NCBI GenBank assembly: GCA_025355225.1
Contig: JANYAB010000764.1
Coordinates: 1-5,903 of the forward strand
DNA length: 5,903 bases
Origin: Bacteroidota bacterium
GTDB taxonomy: Bacteria > Bacteroidota > Bacteroidia > Sphingobacteriales > Sphingobacteriaceae
Direction of reading: 5' to 3'
The notes beneath the pieces are model-generated. The model saw nothing but the letters and a program-made list of their open reading frames with translations. It searched no databases and was not told where the DNA came from. Shown here in pieces: positions 5,651 to 5,903 of this stretch. Each line of letters starts with the position of its first letter. Within the stretch, counting starts at the first letter, position 1. Both the position numbers and the translations under genes were made by a program.

Positions 5651-5684
5651 ATTATATCTTAATTGTGTTATTTCGAACAATTAA
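5651..5684 (-). promoter_or_regulatory. Possible promoter with overlapping inverted repeat for the lipoprotein gene
   Basis: On the minus strand TTGTTC (5680-5675) and TATAAT (5656-5651) are 18 bp apart, about 48 bp upstream of the lipoprotein ATG. A perfect 8-bp inverted repeat, TTAATTGT (5659-5666) with its complement at 5677-5684, overlaps the spacer and the -35 box, as an operator might. Bacteroidota normally use a different consensus (TTTG and TAnnTTTG), and this spacer is very AT-rich, so chance is a serious alternative. Confidence 0.25.
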
Positions 5685-5788
5685 ACAACTTATTAGTACG
5701 TTTAATGCACAGATATTCACATATTTAAAAATTTATTATAGCTCATATAGGTGAAAAAATAAGGTAAAAAGCACAAGGTGGTCCGATC

Positions 5789-5903
5789 CTATAATTGTTG
5801 AAGATCATTTTCTATTTTTCCCATGCTATCATTCCTCTGTTGCGCGGCTTGCGATTCTATTGCTGTTTTATCTATTTTCTGGCCTACTGCGCGTGCACCA
5901 GCC
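5789..5903 (-). CDS. C-terminal end of an unidentified protein (start outside window)
   Basis: On the minus strand a frame is open from the window edge (first full codon ending at 5902) to TAG at 5791-5789, 37 residues: AGARAVGQKIDKTAIESQAA, then QQRNDSMGKIENDLQQL. The codon pattern is balanced and less AT-rich than the spacer that follows, which supports real coding sequence. The residues are polar with heptad-like placement of hydrophobics (V, I, I, M, I, L, L), so a C-terminal helix or coiled coil is plausible. The family cannot be named from this short tail. It would be transcribed in the same direction as the lipoprotein, 185 bp upstream of it. Confidence 0.55.
   Translation of the reverse strand, partial: AGARAVGQKIDKTAIESQAAQQRNDSMGKIENDLQQL

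Overview
The window reads as chromosomal DNA of a Bacteroidota bacterium, most likely Sphingobacteriaceae (Mucilaginibacter/Pedobacter type). The placement rests on protein style (MiaA, RfbA, a DUF3467 protein ending in NFGG-MGQA, a Bacteroidota-type GspF C-terminus), moderate-to-low GC, the absence of strong Shine-Dalgarno sites, and AT-rich spacers. It is an inference from memory of these families, not a database result.

Layout. Positions 1-422 (+) hold the 3' half of miaA, a tRNA-modification gene that converges on the next block. Positions 440-3737 (-) hold a compact nucleotide-sugar operon, transcribed fcl, rfbC, rfbD, rfbA. Three enzymes belong to the dTDP-L-rhamnose pathway (RfbA, RfbC, RfbD) and one makes GDP-L-fucose (Fcl). 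Together they supply deoxysugars for surface polysaccharide. The 4,6-dehydratase of each pathway (RfbB and Gmd) is not in the window. Positions 3842-4153 (-) hold a DUF3467 gene, preceded by a strong 11-bp hairpin and by a nine-codon acidic open tail that may be the last codons of rpoC, the gene that in my recollection normally precedes DUF3467 in this phylum.

Positions about 4248-4497 are non-coding, rich in short hairpins, and separate two apparently broken genes: the putative rpoC tail on the left and the last 107 residues of a GspF/PilC-type secretion inner-membrane protein on the right (4498-4821, +). This looks like a rearrangement breakpoint, a small repeat or mobile remnant, or an assembly join. 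Positions 4941-5603 (-) encode an AT-rich lipoprotein of unknown function. Positions 5789-5903 (-) hold the C-terminal end of a further gene that runs off the window.

The least explained signal is in the spacers. Several carry short arrays with a 7-nt period (TAAATTC five times at 3744-3778, TTCTTGA-type at 3804-3838, TTCGAAA at 2763-2776, a degenerate set at 4877-4911). The unit differs between sites but the 7-nt register recurs. I found no complete new defence or mobile system. The junction at 4218-4497 and the heptad arrays most deserve follow-up.
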